Assembly: GCF_024331145.1 (NCBI RefSeq)
Contig: NZ_JANDJO010000001.1
Span: 496,001-560,000, forward strand
DNA length: 64,000 nt
From: Shimia sp. CNT1-13L.2
GTDB taxonomy: Bacteria; Pseudomonadota; Alphaproteobacteria; Rhodobacterales; Rhodobacteraceae
Direction: 5' to 3'
Shown: positions 1 through 7,395 of the stretch, piece by piece
How positions within the stretch are numbered: position 1 is the first letter of the stretch
How the letters are laid out: every line of letters starts with the position of its first letter
Made by a program: the position numbers and the translations under genes
Notes under the pieces: model-generated
Told to the model about the DNA's origin: nothing
The model's database searches: none
Seen by the model: only the letters and a program-made list of their open reading frames with translations

Positions 1-420
1 AAGCTGCGCCCGATCATGATCCGCAAGGGCTCGCTCGGTCCGAACCTGCCCGACCGCGATATGATGGTCTCGCCGAACCACCGTATGCTGCTCGTCAGCC
101 AGCAGGCACAACTGCTCTTTGAAGAGAGCGAAGTGCTCGTGGCTGCCAAGCACCTGGTCCACATGGACGGGGTTCACCAGGTCGACACCACCGGCGTGGA
201 GTACATCCACTTCCTGTGTGACCACCACGAGGTTGTTCTTGCCAACGGCGCATGGAGCGAAAGCTTCCAACCCGGCGAGTTCTCGATGGGTGGCATCGGC
301 CAGGAACAGCGCGCGGAAATCTACGAACTGTTCCCGGAACTGCAAGATCGCGAGACGCTCGAGAACTTCTCCGCGGCTCGCCTGACCCTGAAGCGGCACG
401 AAGCCAAACTTCTGGGCTAG
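1..420 (+). CDS. Hint (Hedgehog/intein) domain protein, 3' end only
   Basis: The frame is open from base 1, so this is the C-terminal 139 residues of a longer protein whose start lies outside the window. The stretch contains SPNHRML (about residues 24-30) and later HFLCDHHEVVLANG and a WSESF-like tail, the pattern of the Hint_2-type domain that is frequent in Rhodobacterales surface and secreted proteins, often next to RTX repeats. Hint domains can self-cleave, but the N-terminal cysteine or serine block is not in view, so activity cannot be judged. A strong hairpin terminator follows the stop codon directly. Identification of the domain is fairly safe; the function of the whole protein is unknown. 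Confidence 0.7.
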   Translation, partial: KLRPIMIRKGSLGPNLPDRDMMVSPNHRMLLVSQQAQLLFEESEVLVAAKHLVHMDGVHQVDTTGVEYIHFLCDHHEVVLANGAWSESFQPGEFSMGGIGQEQRAEIYELFPELQDRETLENFSAARLTLKRHEAKLLG

Positions 421-453
421 GGGCCTCCACTGGGGCAAATGTTTCGCTAGCGG

Positions 454-479
454 AAGGCGGTCCTTAGGGGCCGCCTTTT
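454..479 (+). terminator. Rho-independent terminator after the Hint gene
   Basis: A 10-bp stem (454-463 with 468-477, one G-T pair) closes a TTAG loop and runs straight into TTTT. It lies 33 bases after the stop of the Hint-domain gene and isolates it from the hpaD operon. Confidence 0.75.
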
Positions 480-493
480 GCGTATGGGGCGGG

Positions 494-534
494 TTGACAG
501 CCGCCAGTCAATTTACTTAACATGTGAATTGTTA
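494..534 (+). promoter_or_regulatory. Candidate hpaD promoter with inverted-repeat operator
   Basis: A perfect TTGACA (494-499) is followed 17 bases later by a poor -10 hexamer (TTAACA, 517-522). The inverted repeat TAACA-N7-TGTTA (518-534) overlaps this -10 and ends 19 bases before the hpaD start. Its position suits repression by the GntR/FCD regulator encoded two genes downstream. The site assignment is inference from position and symmetry only. Confidence 0.4.
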
Positions 535-553
535 TTCAGGAGGAGAGTGACCG

Positions 554-1534
554 ATGCCCGTACCCGCCCCCAATCTTTATCCGCCATTCAACATCGTGCG
601 CCTGTCACATGTCGAATACCGCGTCACCGATCTGGCCAGGTCGCGTGCCTTCTATGTCGACACTCTCGGCCTTCAGGTGACCTATGAGGACGACAGCCAT
701 ATCTACCTGCGCGCCATGGAAGAACGCGGGCATCACTGCATCATCCTCGTCAAGGCGAACACAGCCGATGTCGGCGTTCTGGGTTTCAAACTCTATGACG
801 AGCCTGATCTCGACAAGGCCGCCGCATTCTTTGCCAACAAGGGCCTGCCCGTGGAGTGGGTGGAACGCCCCCACATGGGCCGCACCCTGCGCACCCGCGA
901 CCCCTGGGGAATTCCGCTGGAATTCTACGTCAAGATGGATCGCCTTGCCCCGATCCATCAGAAATACAGGCACTACAACGGCGTAAAACCCCTGCGCATC
1001 GACCATTTCAACATGTTCTCGGCAGACGTTGATGCCTCGGTTGCCTTCTACAACGAGATCGGCTTCCGCACGACCGAATACACGGAAGATGCCGAAAGCG
1101 GCCGTGTCTGGGCGGCATGGATGCACCGCAAGGGCGGCGTGCATGACGTCGCCTTTACCAACGGCACCGGTCCGCGCCTGCACCACACGGCCTTCTGGGT
1201 ACCGACCCCGCTCAACATCATCGACCTCCTCGACCTGATGTCGACCACAGGCTGGGTGGACAACATCGAACGCGGTCCAGGGCGGCACGGCATCTCGAAC
1301 GCCTTCTTCCTCTACGTGCTGGACCCGGACGGCCACCGGATCGAGATTTACTGCTCCGACTACCAGACCGTTGATCCGGATCTCGAACCGATCAAATGGG
1401 ATCTGAAAGACCCGCAACGCCAGACCCTCTGGGGCGCCGCCGCACCACGCTCGTGGTTCGAACACGGCTCCACCTTCGAAGGCGCGGAAACAACCGAAAG
1501 CGCCCTCAAGGCCCAGCCGATCATCGCCCCCTGA
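554..1534 (+). CDS. hpaD: Homoprotocatechuate 2,3-dioxygenase-type extradiol dioxygenase
   Basis: A 326-residue type I (vicinal oxygen chelate) extradiol dioxygenase that should cleave a catechol such as 3,4-dihydroxyphenylacetate next to its hydroxyls. Two VOC modules are visible (about 15-130 and 147-270). The metal triad matches that of the Brevibacterium homoprotocatechuate enzyme: His151 in IDHFN, His211 in LHHTAF, Glu264 in HRIEIY, with His197 (VHD) at the position of the second-shell acid/base His. An AGGAGGAG-type ribosome site precedes the ATG. It heads an apparent operon with hpaI (66-base gap) and a GntR regulator. The true substrate could be another substituted catechol, because most of the usual hpa genes are absent nearby. 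Confidence 0.88.
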   Translation: MPVPAPNLYPPFNIVRLSHVEYRVTDLARSRAFYVDTLGLQVTYEDDSHIYLRAMEERGHHCIILVKANTADVGVLGFKLYDEPDLDKAAAFFANKGLPVEWVERPHMGRTLRTRDPWGIPLEFYVKMDRLAPIHQKYRHYNGVKPLRIDHFNMFSADVDASVAFYNEIGFRTTEYTEDAESGRVWAAWMHRKGGVHDVAFTNGTGPRLHHTAFWVPTPLNIIDLLDLMSTTGWVDNIERGPGRHGISNAFFLYVLDPDGHRIEIYCSDYQTVDPDLEPIKWDLKDPQRQTLWGAAAPRSWFEHGSTFEGAETTESALKAQPIIAP

Positions 1535-1600
1535 CCCTCTGGACAATCCGCCAAACACACAGTCAGATGTGGCCAAACCCGTGCCCTCAAGGAGCCAGCC

Positions 1601-2374
1601 ATGCCCGCGCCCAAGAACCTTTTCAAAGACGCCATCGCCGCCAAACAGCCGCAAATCGGCCTCTGGGTCACCGCCGCCGACGCGGGGATCACCGAACTGA
1701 TCGGCACCACCGGCTTTGACTGGCTGGTGGTCGATAGTGAACACGCCCCCAACGACATCCGCAGCCTGCGCGACTCCCTGATGGCGCTGAACGGGTCCGA
1801 CAGCCACCCGGTCGTGCGTATCCCCTTTGGCGAGGCATGGATGGTGAAACAGGTTCTCGATGCCGGCGCACAGACGGTTCTGGTGCCGATGGTCGATACC
1901 GCCGAACAGGCCCGCGAAATGGCCGCCGCCATGTACTATCCGCCCAAGGGCATCCGGGGCATGGGCGCGTCGGGCGCGCGGGTCTCGCGGTTTGCCGCCA
2001 TCGCCGACTATGTCGCCACCGCAAATGACGAGGTCTGCCTGATCGTGCAGGCCGAAAGCCGCGCCGCGCTGGACAACCTCGATGACATCCTCGCCGTGGA
2101 CGGTGTACACGGCGTCTTTATCGGCCCGGCCGACCTCTCGGCCGACATGGGCTATCCCGGCAACGCCAACGCCCCCGAAGTGCAGAAGGCCATCGCCGCC
2201 GCCATCCAGAAGATCGCCGCCAGCGACAAGGCCGCCGGCATCCTGACCCAGGACCTTGCTTCGGCGAAAACCTATCTCGACCTTGGCGCGACCTTCGTCG
2301 CCGTCGGCATAGACACGGTTTTCCTTGCCAAGGGCCTTCGCAAATTGTCGAGCGACGCCAAAGACTTGCTCTGA
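1601..2374 (+). CDS. hpaI: HpcH/HpaI family aldolase (4-hydroxy-2-oxoheptane-1,7-dioate aldolase type)
   Basis: A 257-residue class II (metal-dependent) pyruvate aldolase. In the homoprotocatechuate meta-pathway this enzyme splits 4-hydroxy-2-oxoheptanedioate into pyruvate and succinate semialdehyde. Visible family residues, each three positions after the E. coli HpaI number, are His48 (SEHAPND), Arg73 (VVRIP), Glu152 (VQAES) and Asp178 (GPADLSADMG). An AAGGAG ribosome site lies before the ATG. It follows hpaD, so the pair supplies ring cleavage and the final carbon-carbon cleavage. Related enzymes acting on 2-keto-3-deoxy sugar acids share the fold, so the name rests partly on the neighbour. 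Confidence 0.85.
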   Translation: MPAPKNLFKDAIAAKQPQIGLWVTAADAGITELIGTTGFDWLVVDSEHAPNDIRSLRDSLMALNGSDSHPVVRIPFGEAWMVKQVLDAGAQTVLVPMVDTAEQAREMAAAMYYPPKGIRGMGASGARVSRFAAIADYVATANDEVCLIVQAESRAALDNLDDILAVDGVHGVFIGPADLSADMGYPGNANAPEVQKAIAAAIQKIAASDKAAGILTQDLASAKTYLDLGATFVAVGIDTVFLAKGLRKLSSDAKDLL

Positions 2375-2413
2375 GGCTGGACAAAGGCGCGGCCGAACGT
2401 CGATAAAGGCCAC

Positions 2414-3064
2414 ATGGCAGGCCAGACAGACACCATCATCAACGCCATCCTTGGCGACATCGAATCCGGCACCCTCAATCCCGGCGACGGGATTGACGAA
2501 ACCGCGCTGGCCAATCGTCTGGGCGTGTCCCGCACGCCCATGCGTGAAGCCATGATCCAGCTTGAAACCGCAGGCCTGATTGCCCGCCTGCCCCGCAAGG
2601 GGGCGGTGGTCTTCAAACCGACCCTGGAAGAATTCCTCGCCATCCTGGAAGTGCACGCCAAGCTGGAAGGGCAAGCCGCCGGCCTCGCCGCCCGCCGCCT
2701 GTCACGCGACCATGCAGAACAGCTCGAAGACATCGTGCGTTCCTGCGAAAAACACGCCGCCGAAAAGGGCGATGCCGATCCGGACGCCTATTACCAGCTG
2801 AACATGCGGTTCCACGAAATCGTTGCCGTCGCAGCGGGCAATCCCTTCCTGCTCGAGATGATCAAGACCAACGCCCGCAAGCTGATGGCCTACTACCGCG
2901 CCCGCTATCAATACGTCGGTGCCATCGCCGATTCCGCCCGCGAACACCGCGAAATCGCCACCCTGATCACCGCCCGAGACGCCGAGGCCGCCGAATACCG
3001 CATGGCCCGCCACGTCCAGTTCGATCAGGTCACCGCGATGGATCTGCTCGCGGTGCTCAGCTAA
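2414..3064 (+). CDS. GntR family transcriptional regulator, FCD (FadR) subfamily
   Basis: A 216-residue regulator with an N-terminal winged helix-turn-helix (about 28-60, with ANRLGVSRTPMREA) and a C-terminal all-helical FCD ligand-binding domain (about 73-205) containing the expected Arg/His/Asn metal- or ligand-site residues. FCD regulators generally respond to carboxylate intermediates of the pathway they control. It is third in the operon with hpaD and hpaI (39-base gap), so autoregulation through the inverted repeat at 518-534 is plausible. The gene ends inside a twin-hairpin element that separates it from the convergent amidotransferase gene. Confidence 0.85.
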   Translation: MAGQTDTIINAILGDIESGTLNPGDGIDETALANRLGVSRTPMREAMIQLETAGLIARLPRKGAVVFKPTLEEFLAILEVHAKLEGQAAGLAARRLSRDHAEQLEDIVRSCEKHAAEKGDADPDAYYQLNMRFHEIVAVAAGNPFLLEMIKTNARKLMAYYRARYQYVGAIADSAREHREIATLITARDAEAAEYRMARHVQFDQVTAMDLLAVLS

Positions 3065-3114
3065 GAGAATTTTCTCGAAAATTCTCGCCCCCGAAAATCC
3101 TTCTAGAAGGATTT
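3065..3114. repeat. Twin-hairpin element, copy 1
   Basis: Two palindromes lie eight bases apart. The first pairs GAGAATTTTC (3065-3074) with GAAAATTCTC (3077-3086) around TC. The second is the perfect 20-base palindrome at 3095-3114 with core CTAG. It starts right after the GntR stop codon and overlaps the last codons and stop of the convergent amidotransferase gene (stop at 3103-3105). Copy 2 lies at 6501-6553 with the same order and the same first-hairpin core ATTTTCTCGAAAAT. Likely role: bidirectional terminator or mRNA 3'-end stabiliser. Confidence 0.7.
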
Positions 3115-3822
3115 GCCATCCCGCGCCCATTCGAAAAACTGCACGATCTGCCGCCCGAAGACATCCCGGTCTGCGGTGTTCTTAAGCGACTCGCGCGCCG
3201 CCGCCGTGACCTCTTCCCCGACATAGTCCGCCGTGAACTCCACCAGGTCGGCGATGAACCCGTCTGTCATCTCGGGGTGATACTGCGTGGTAAATATGTG
3301 CCGCCCCTTGAGGTAGCCCCCCACGCGACACCCTGGCCCCGAGGCCACGACCTCCGCGCCTTCGGGCAGCTCGGTCACCTGCTCGATATGGCTGGCATAA
3401 AGCCCCACCTGCGCGGGCCGCTCCCCGAACGGCAGCGCACCCACCGAATCGGTCAGGGCAAATCCATGCACCCAACCCTCAGGATTGCGCCCCACGGCCC
3501 CGCCCAGCGCCAGCGCGATCGCCTGATGGCCGAAACATGCCCCGAAAACGGGCAGTTGTGCCGCGTCCATCTCTCGGATCAGATCGAATAGCTGCGACAC
3601 CCAGGCCGCGTCATCATGCACCGAAGCCGGGCTGCCGGTGATCATCGCCCCGTCAAAGGCCTGAATATCCTCGGGAAATTCCCCATCCTTGACCGCGAAC
3701 ACCTCGCAGTCCCACGCCGGGCGCTGCTCTTTCACGAGGGTGGCGAATTTTTCACCATCCTTGGGTCGCGCCTGTGCAAAATCGCTTTCGTCGGTATTGG
3801 TCATGAGGATCGCAAGTCGCAT
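3103..3822 (-). CDS. Class I glutamine amidotransferase (possible gamma-glutamyl-amide hydrolase)
   Basis: A 239-residue single-domain class I glutamine amidotransferase. The catalytic triad is visible: Cys96 in GACFGHQ, with His182 and Glu184 in QYHPEM. There is no fused synthetase, so it acts alone or with a separate partner. It is divergent from the P450 and glutamine-synthetase-like genes across 96 bases. Free-standing proteins of this fold serve as gamma-glutamyl hydrolases in amine catabolism (PuuD, AtdA2), which is my preferred role; a generic GATase-like function remains possible. The ATG at 3822 has GGAG nine bases upstream; an upstream in-frame start at 3846 would add eight residues. 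Confidence 0.75.
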   Translation of the reverse strand: MRLAILMTNTDESDFAQARPKDGEKFATLVKEQRPAWDCEVFAVKDGEFPEDIQAFDGAMITGSPASVHDDAAWVSQLFDLIREMDAAQLPVFGACFGHQAIALALGGAVGRNPEGWVHGFALTDSVGALPFGERPAQVGLYASHIEQVTELPEGAEVVASGPGCRVGGYLKGRHIFTTQYHPEMTDGFIADLVEFTADYVGEEVTAAARESLKNTADRDVFGRQIVQFFEWARDGKSF

Positions 3823-3918
3823 TTCCGGGCTCTCCGAATTTTTCATTTTGCATATTTATGATCTCCATATATATACATAACAAAGCAAGTAAACAAGCCA
3901 GCAAGGGAGGCAGCTTGT
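3823..3918. promoter_or_regulatory. Shared AT-rich divergent promoter (amidotransferase / P450)
   Basis: This 96-base gap is the most AT-rich stretch nearby, with a run of alternating AT at about 3867-3875. On the plus strand TTGCAT (3848-3853) is followed by TATATA (3870-3875, 16-base spacer) or TATACA (3872-3877, 18-base spacer), then an AGGGAGG ribosome site before the P450 ATG. The minus-strand gene must be driven from the same interval. No clear operator dyad was recognised. Confidence 0.45.
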
Positions 3919-5181
3919 ATGACTGTCTGGACACCCACCGATAACGGCCACGCCGATCTGACCAGCCACGACACGTTTGCCAGTGGTGCACCGCACAATA
4001 CCTTCAAGCGCCTGCGCGACGAAGATCCGGTCAGCTGGACCGACTACGCCGACGGTCAGGGTTTCTGGTCGATCACCCGCCACCAGGACATCACCGAGAT
4101 GAACCGCAATTTCGCGGTCTTCTCTTCGGCCCGTGGCATCCGCATGGAAGACCAGTCGTATGAGGAATACCTCGCGCGGCGCACCTTTCAGGAGATCGAC
4201 CCGCCCGAACACATGCTGACCCGCATCAAGGTGGCCAAGGCCTTCTCGAAACCGGTTGTGGCAGGTTTCGAACAGGACCTGCGTGACCTCTCGAACCAGA
4301 TTCTCGACGTCGCGCTTTCGGAAACCGAATTCGACGCCACCAAGGCCATCGCCCGCCAACTGCCCATGCTCATGCTCGGCCGCATCCTTGGCACGCCGGA
4401 GAAAGACCTGCCGTGGCTGGTCGAAAAGGGTGATGCCCTCATCGCCAACACCGACCCGGATTTCACCGACCACGTCCTCGACAAGATGACGACGGATGAA
4501 TTCCGCATGATGCCCTTCAACTCGCCCGCCGGTGCCGAGTTGTTCCAATACGCAAAAGAGCTGATGGCGCATAAGAATGAGACCGGCGACACCAACGGCA
4601 TCCTGCACCTGATCCTGCAACCCGACAAGGATGGCAACGTGATCTCGGAGGAAGAGTTCCGCAACTTCTTTTGCCTGCTGGTCGCCGCCGGCAACGACAC
4701 CACGCGCTACTCGATCGCCGCCGGTATCCAGGCCCTCGCCCACCAACCTGAACTGCTCGCGCAGATGCAGCAGGGCGGCGATGATCTCTGGGAACTGGCA
4801 CCCGACGAAATCATCCGCTGGGCCACACCCGCCCTCTACTTCCGCCGCACGCTCACGCAGGATTTCGAGGCACACGGCAAGCAGATGAAAGAAGGCGACA
4901 AGGTGCTGTTCTGGTGGTCTTCGGCCAACCGTGATGATGCCGTCTTCGACGATCCTTTCCGCGTCAACCTTTTGCGCAGCCCGAACAAGCACATGTCCTT
5001 TGGCCAGTCCGGCCCGCATGTCTGCCTTGGCATGTGGCTGGCCCGCCTCGAGGTCCGGGTTCTGTTTCAGGAACTATGCAAACGCCTCAAAACAATAGAA
5101 CCTAACGGAGAGCACAAATTCCTGCGCTCCAACTTTGTCGGCGGGATCAAGGAACTCCCCGTCCGCATCCAACTGCAATAA
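3919..5181 (+). CDS. Cytochrome P450
   Basis: A 420-residue soluble bacterial P450 with no membrane anchor. The I-helix oxygen-activation motif is AAGNDTTR (256-263), the K-helix motif is EIIR (297-300), and the heme-cysteine loop is FGQSGPHVCLG (361-371, thiolate Cys369). That loop is one residue longer than in P450cam and resembles the GPHxC form of CYP124/125/142-like enzymes that act on bulky or steroid substrates. It starts an operon with a glutamine-synthetase-like ligase (12-base gap), a ferredoxin (a probable electron donor) and an SDR. The substrate is unknown; the company suggests a gamma-glutamylated amine or an aromatic compound feeding the HpaD/HpaI route. Confidence 0.93.
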   Translation: MTVWTPTDNGHADLTSHDTFASGAPHNTFKRLRDEDPVSWTDYADGQGFWSITRHQDITEMNRNFAVFSSARGIRMEDQSYEEYLARRTFQEIDPPEHMLTRIKVAKAFSKPVVAGFEQDLRDLSNQILDVALSETEFDATKAIARQLPMLMLGRILGTPEKDLPWLVEKGDALIANTDPDFTDHVLDKMTTDEFRMMPFNSPAGAELFQYAKELMAHKNETGDTNGILHLILQPDKDGNVISEEEFRNFFCLLVAAGNDTTRYSIAAGIQALAHQPELLAQMQQGGDDLWELAPDEIIRWATPALYFRRTLTQDFEAHGKQMKEGDKVLFWWSSANRDDAVFDDPFRVNLLRSPNKHMSFGQSGPHVCLGMWLARLEVRVLFQELCKRLKTIEPNGEHKFLRSNFVGGIKELPVRIQLQ

Positions 5182-5193
5182 GGGAGGCCAAGG

Positions 5194-6483
5194 ATGAAAG
5201 ACCGTCTGCGCGCCGTTTTCTGTGACCACCTGTCCATCATGCGGGGCAAGTACCTGCCGCATTCCAAGCTGGCCGACTCCGAGACCCGTTTCTGCCGCTC
5301 CACCTTTGGCGTCCACTACGACAAGGATCTGCTCGACGCGCCGGGGGCGATGATGATGCAGGGCCTCCCCGACATGGAACTGCGCTGGAAACACGATGAC
5401 ATCCGCGACAGCTGGGACCCGCATACCAAGATCGTGCTGGGCGACCTCTATGACCACGAAGGTGCGCCGCTGCCGCTGTGTCCGCGCGGCACCCTGAAAC
5501 GCGCTGTGGCCGCCTGGGAAGAAAAGGGGCTCACCCCCAAGGTTGGCATCGAACTCGAGGCCTACGCCCTGCAAGCCGACGAAGATGGCAACCTGCGCCC
5601 CTACGACACGCCCGGCGGCGTGGTCTATGGCACCGGCCCCCTGTCCGATCCGATGCGCTTCAACGATGCGATCTGGGAAAAGGCCGATCAGCTGGGCTTC
5701 CGCCTCGACATGATCACCTCGGAATTCGACGCGCCCCAGTTCGAATACACCCTCACCTTCGACAACGCGGTTCAGGCTGTGGACGATATCGTCCTGTTCC
5801 GCCTTATGGCGCGCGAGATCGCGCTGGAACACGGCATCATCCTGTCGTTCATGCCCAAACCCATCGCCGAAGCGGGCGGCTCGGGGATGCACATCAACTT
5901 CTCCTTCTCCGATGTGTCGGGCGGCAATGCTCTGTCGTCGGGGCCGCGCAACCTGCCGGAAACCCTGAACGATCTGTCGCGCGGATGCCTCGCGGGTCTG
6001 CTGCATCACCACAAGGGCCTCGCCGGTCTCATCGCGCCCACTGCAAACAGCTACCAGCGCCTGCAACCGGGCTCGCTCTCGGGGTTCTGGAAAAACTGGG
6101 GCGGCGACCACCGCAACGTGACCACCCGCATCAGCTCGGAAGGCGGCCCGAAATCGCGTCTCGAACACCGCATGGCCGATGCCACATCGAACCCCTACAC
6201 GGCCACTGCTGCAGTCCTGACCGCCGCCCGTCTGGGTGTGGAAAACGGCTATGACCTCCAGCCGATCGAAACCGGGGACGGGTTCGAAAAGAATGACGCC
6301 AAGGAAAGCTGCGCGATGGACCTCAAGGGCGCCACAGCAGACCTCAAGGCCGACACGGTTCTGGCCGACGCATTGGGCCGGACGCTGGTCGATAACCACG
6401 TCTACATGAAAGAGAAAGAGGTCAAGAAAACCCGCGATCTCGAGGGCGACGCCCTGCGCGACTTCTACGTTTACTTCGTCTGA
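5194..6483 (+). CDS. Glutamine synthetase family protein (putative gamma-glutamyl-amine ligase)
   Basis: A 429-residue member of the GlnA superfamily. Catalytic-domain signatures are present: GIELEAY (118-124, metal-binding Glu), SEFDAPQFE (176-184), GSGMHINFSF (229-238), NSYQRL (285-290) and LEHRMADATSNPY (323-335). The N-terminal beta-grasp half is short and divergent, and the 430-residue length fits PuuA/IpuC-type ligases better than housekeeping GlnA (about 470). These enzymes use ATP to join an amine to the gamma-carboxyl of glutamate. Its place between a P450 and a ferredoxin, opposite a lone glutamine amidotransferase, points to amine activation and later deprotection. The actual amine cannot be told from sequence. 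Confidence 0.85.
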   Translation: MKDRLRAVFCDHLSIMRGKYLPHSKLADSETRFCRSTFGVHYDKDLLDAPGAMMMQGLPDMELRWKHDDIRDSWDPHTKIVLGDLYDHEGAPLPLCPRGTLKRAVAAWEEKGLTPKVGIELEAYALQADEDGNLRPYDTPGGVVYGTGPLSDPMRFNDAIWEKADQLGFRLDMITSEFDAPQFEYTLTFDNAVQAVDDIVLFRLMAREIALEHGIILSFMPKPIAEAGGSGMHINFSFSDVSGGNALSSGPRNLPETLNDLSRGCLAGLLHHHKGLAGLIAPTANSYQRLQPGSLSGFWKNWGGDHRNVTTRISSEGGPKSRLEHRMADATSNPYTATAAVLTAARLGVENGYDLQPIETGDGFEKNDAKESCAMDLKGATADLKADTVLADALGRTLVDNHVYMKEKEVKKTRDLEGDALRDFYVYFV

Positions 6484-6500
6484 TCCCAACACTTCGGCAG

Positions 6501-6553
6501 GCAGGATTTTCTCGAAAATCCTGCCCCTCGCAAAACCTTTCCCAAGGTTTTGC
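6501..6553. repeat. Twin-hairpin element, copy 2
   Basis: Stem one pairs 6501-6511 with 6514-6524 (11 bp, TC between). Five bases later stem two pairs 6530-6539 with 6544-6553 (10 bp, TCCC loop). It shares the first-hairpin core and the overall plan of copy 1 at 3065-3114, but the outer bases differ and still pair. It sits inside an operon, 17 bases after the ligase stop and 30 before the ferredoxin start, so it may act as partial terminator or as a protective mRNA end that sets relative expression. Confidence 0.7.
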
Positions 6554-6583
6554 CCGCCCCCCTCATCCCCAAGGAGCCACCCA

Positions 6584-6898
6584 ATGAAAGCCACCTGGAA
6601 ACTCGCCGACGGCACTGAAATCTCCGCAGAGATCGCCAATGGCACCAACATGATGCAGGCCGCGGTCGACAAAAACATTCCCGGCGTGATCGGAGAATGC
6701 GGCGGCTGCCTCTCCTGCGCCACCTGCCACGTCTATGTCGACGGGGCCTGGCTCGACAAAACCGGCAGTGCCGACGATTTCGAAGACGCCATGCTCGACG
6801 TGGCCGAGGCCGAGCGCACCGACGCCTCGCGCCTGTCCTGTCAGATCGAGGCGAGCGACGCGCTCGACGGCCTCGTCCTCATCGTTCCCCAGCCCTGA
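6584..6898 (+). CDS. [2Fe-2S] ferredoxin, adrenodoxin/putidaredoxin type
   Basis: A 104-residue ferredoxin. The cluster ligands follow the vertebrate/putidaredoxin spacing: Cys39-x5-Cys45-x2-Cys48 in GECGGCLSCATCHVYV, and Cys86 in RLSCQIE; Cys42 is extra. This class delivers electrons one at a time to class I bacterial P450s, so it most likely serves the P450 encoded at 3919. No ferredoxin reductase gene is visible in the cluster, so a general reductase encoded elsewhere would be needed. It lies 100 bases after the ligase gene, beyond the twin-hairpin element, with an AAGGAG ribosome site. Confidence 0.92.
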   Translation: MKATWKLADGTEISAEIANGTNMMQAAVDKNIPGVIGECGGCLSCATCHVYVDGAWLDKTGSADDFEDAMLDVAEAERTDASRLSCQIEASDALDGLVLIVPQP

Positions 6899-6937
6899 CA
6901 CCAAGGGGCCCTGCCCCCTCACACAGGAAACGCGCCC

Positions 6938-7327
6938 ATGAACTCTCCCCTCACCCGCTATGCCTTTCTTGCCGGAGTGGCCTATTTCTGCTGCATGTCA
7001 CTGGCCCATTTCTTCGGCATGAAACAGCCGCTGTTGTTCGTCTACTACGACACGCCCTTTCACGCCTATCAGGACAAGATCATCTCCTTTGCCGTGACCG
7101 CCTATATCGCGCTGTTCTGGCTGGCGTCCAAAAGCCGCGAGGCCGTGCCCGCCGCCCTGATCGTCATGGCCCTGACCGTCCTTGGTCTTGCCTCGGTCAA
7201 CATGTCCGATGCCCTGGCCAGCGTTCTGACCGAGGGGCAAAGCACCCTGCCCTACTGGATTCAGACTATCCTGATCGGCGCCTATCTCATCGTTCTGACC
7301 GACCTCTGGCGGCGCGACGTGCGCTAG
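6938..7327 (+). CDS. Small integral membrane protein of unknown function
   Basis: A 129-residue protein with about four hydrophobic segments (roughly 7-25, 46-62, 70-86 and 105-122) and short polar ends, the last being WRRDVR. No motif of a known transporter or enzyme family was recognised. It lies 39 bases after the ferredoxin gene and 68 before the SDR gene, all on one strand, so it probably belongs to the P450 operon. It might help substrate entry or anchor a soluble partner, but that is speculation. Confidence 0.65.
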   Translation: MNSPLTRYAFLAGVAYFCCMSLAHFFGMKQPLLFVYYDTPFHAYQDKIISFAVTAYIALFWLASKSREAVPAALIVMALTVLGLASVNMSDALASVLTEGQSTLPYWIQTILIGAYLIVLTDLWRRDVR

Positions 7328-7395
7328 GGCCTTGTATCGCGCCCCCGCCCTCCCGACATTGGAACCGCAACAGGAACCAATAAGGGGGCGCGAAG

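Noticed and set aside
605-2674. A 689-codon open frame opposite hpaD, hpaI and the GntR gene
   Set aside because: It spans three recognised genes and contains no recognisable domain, only the antisense of conserved enzymes.
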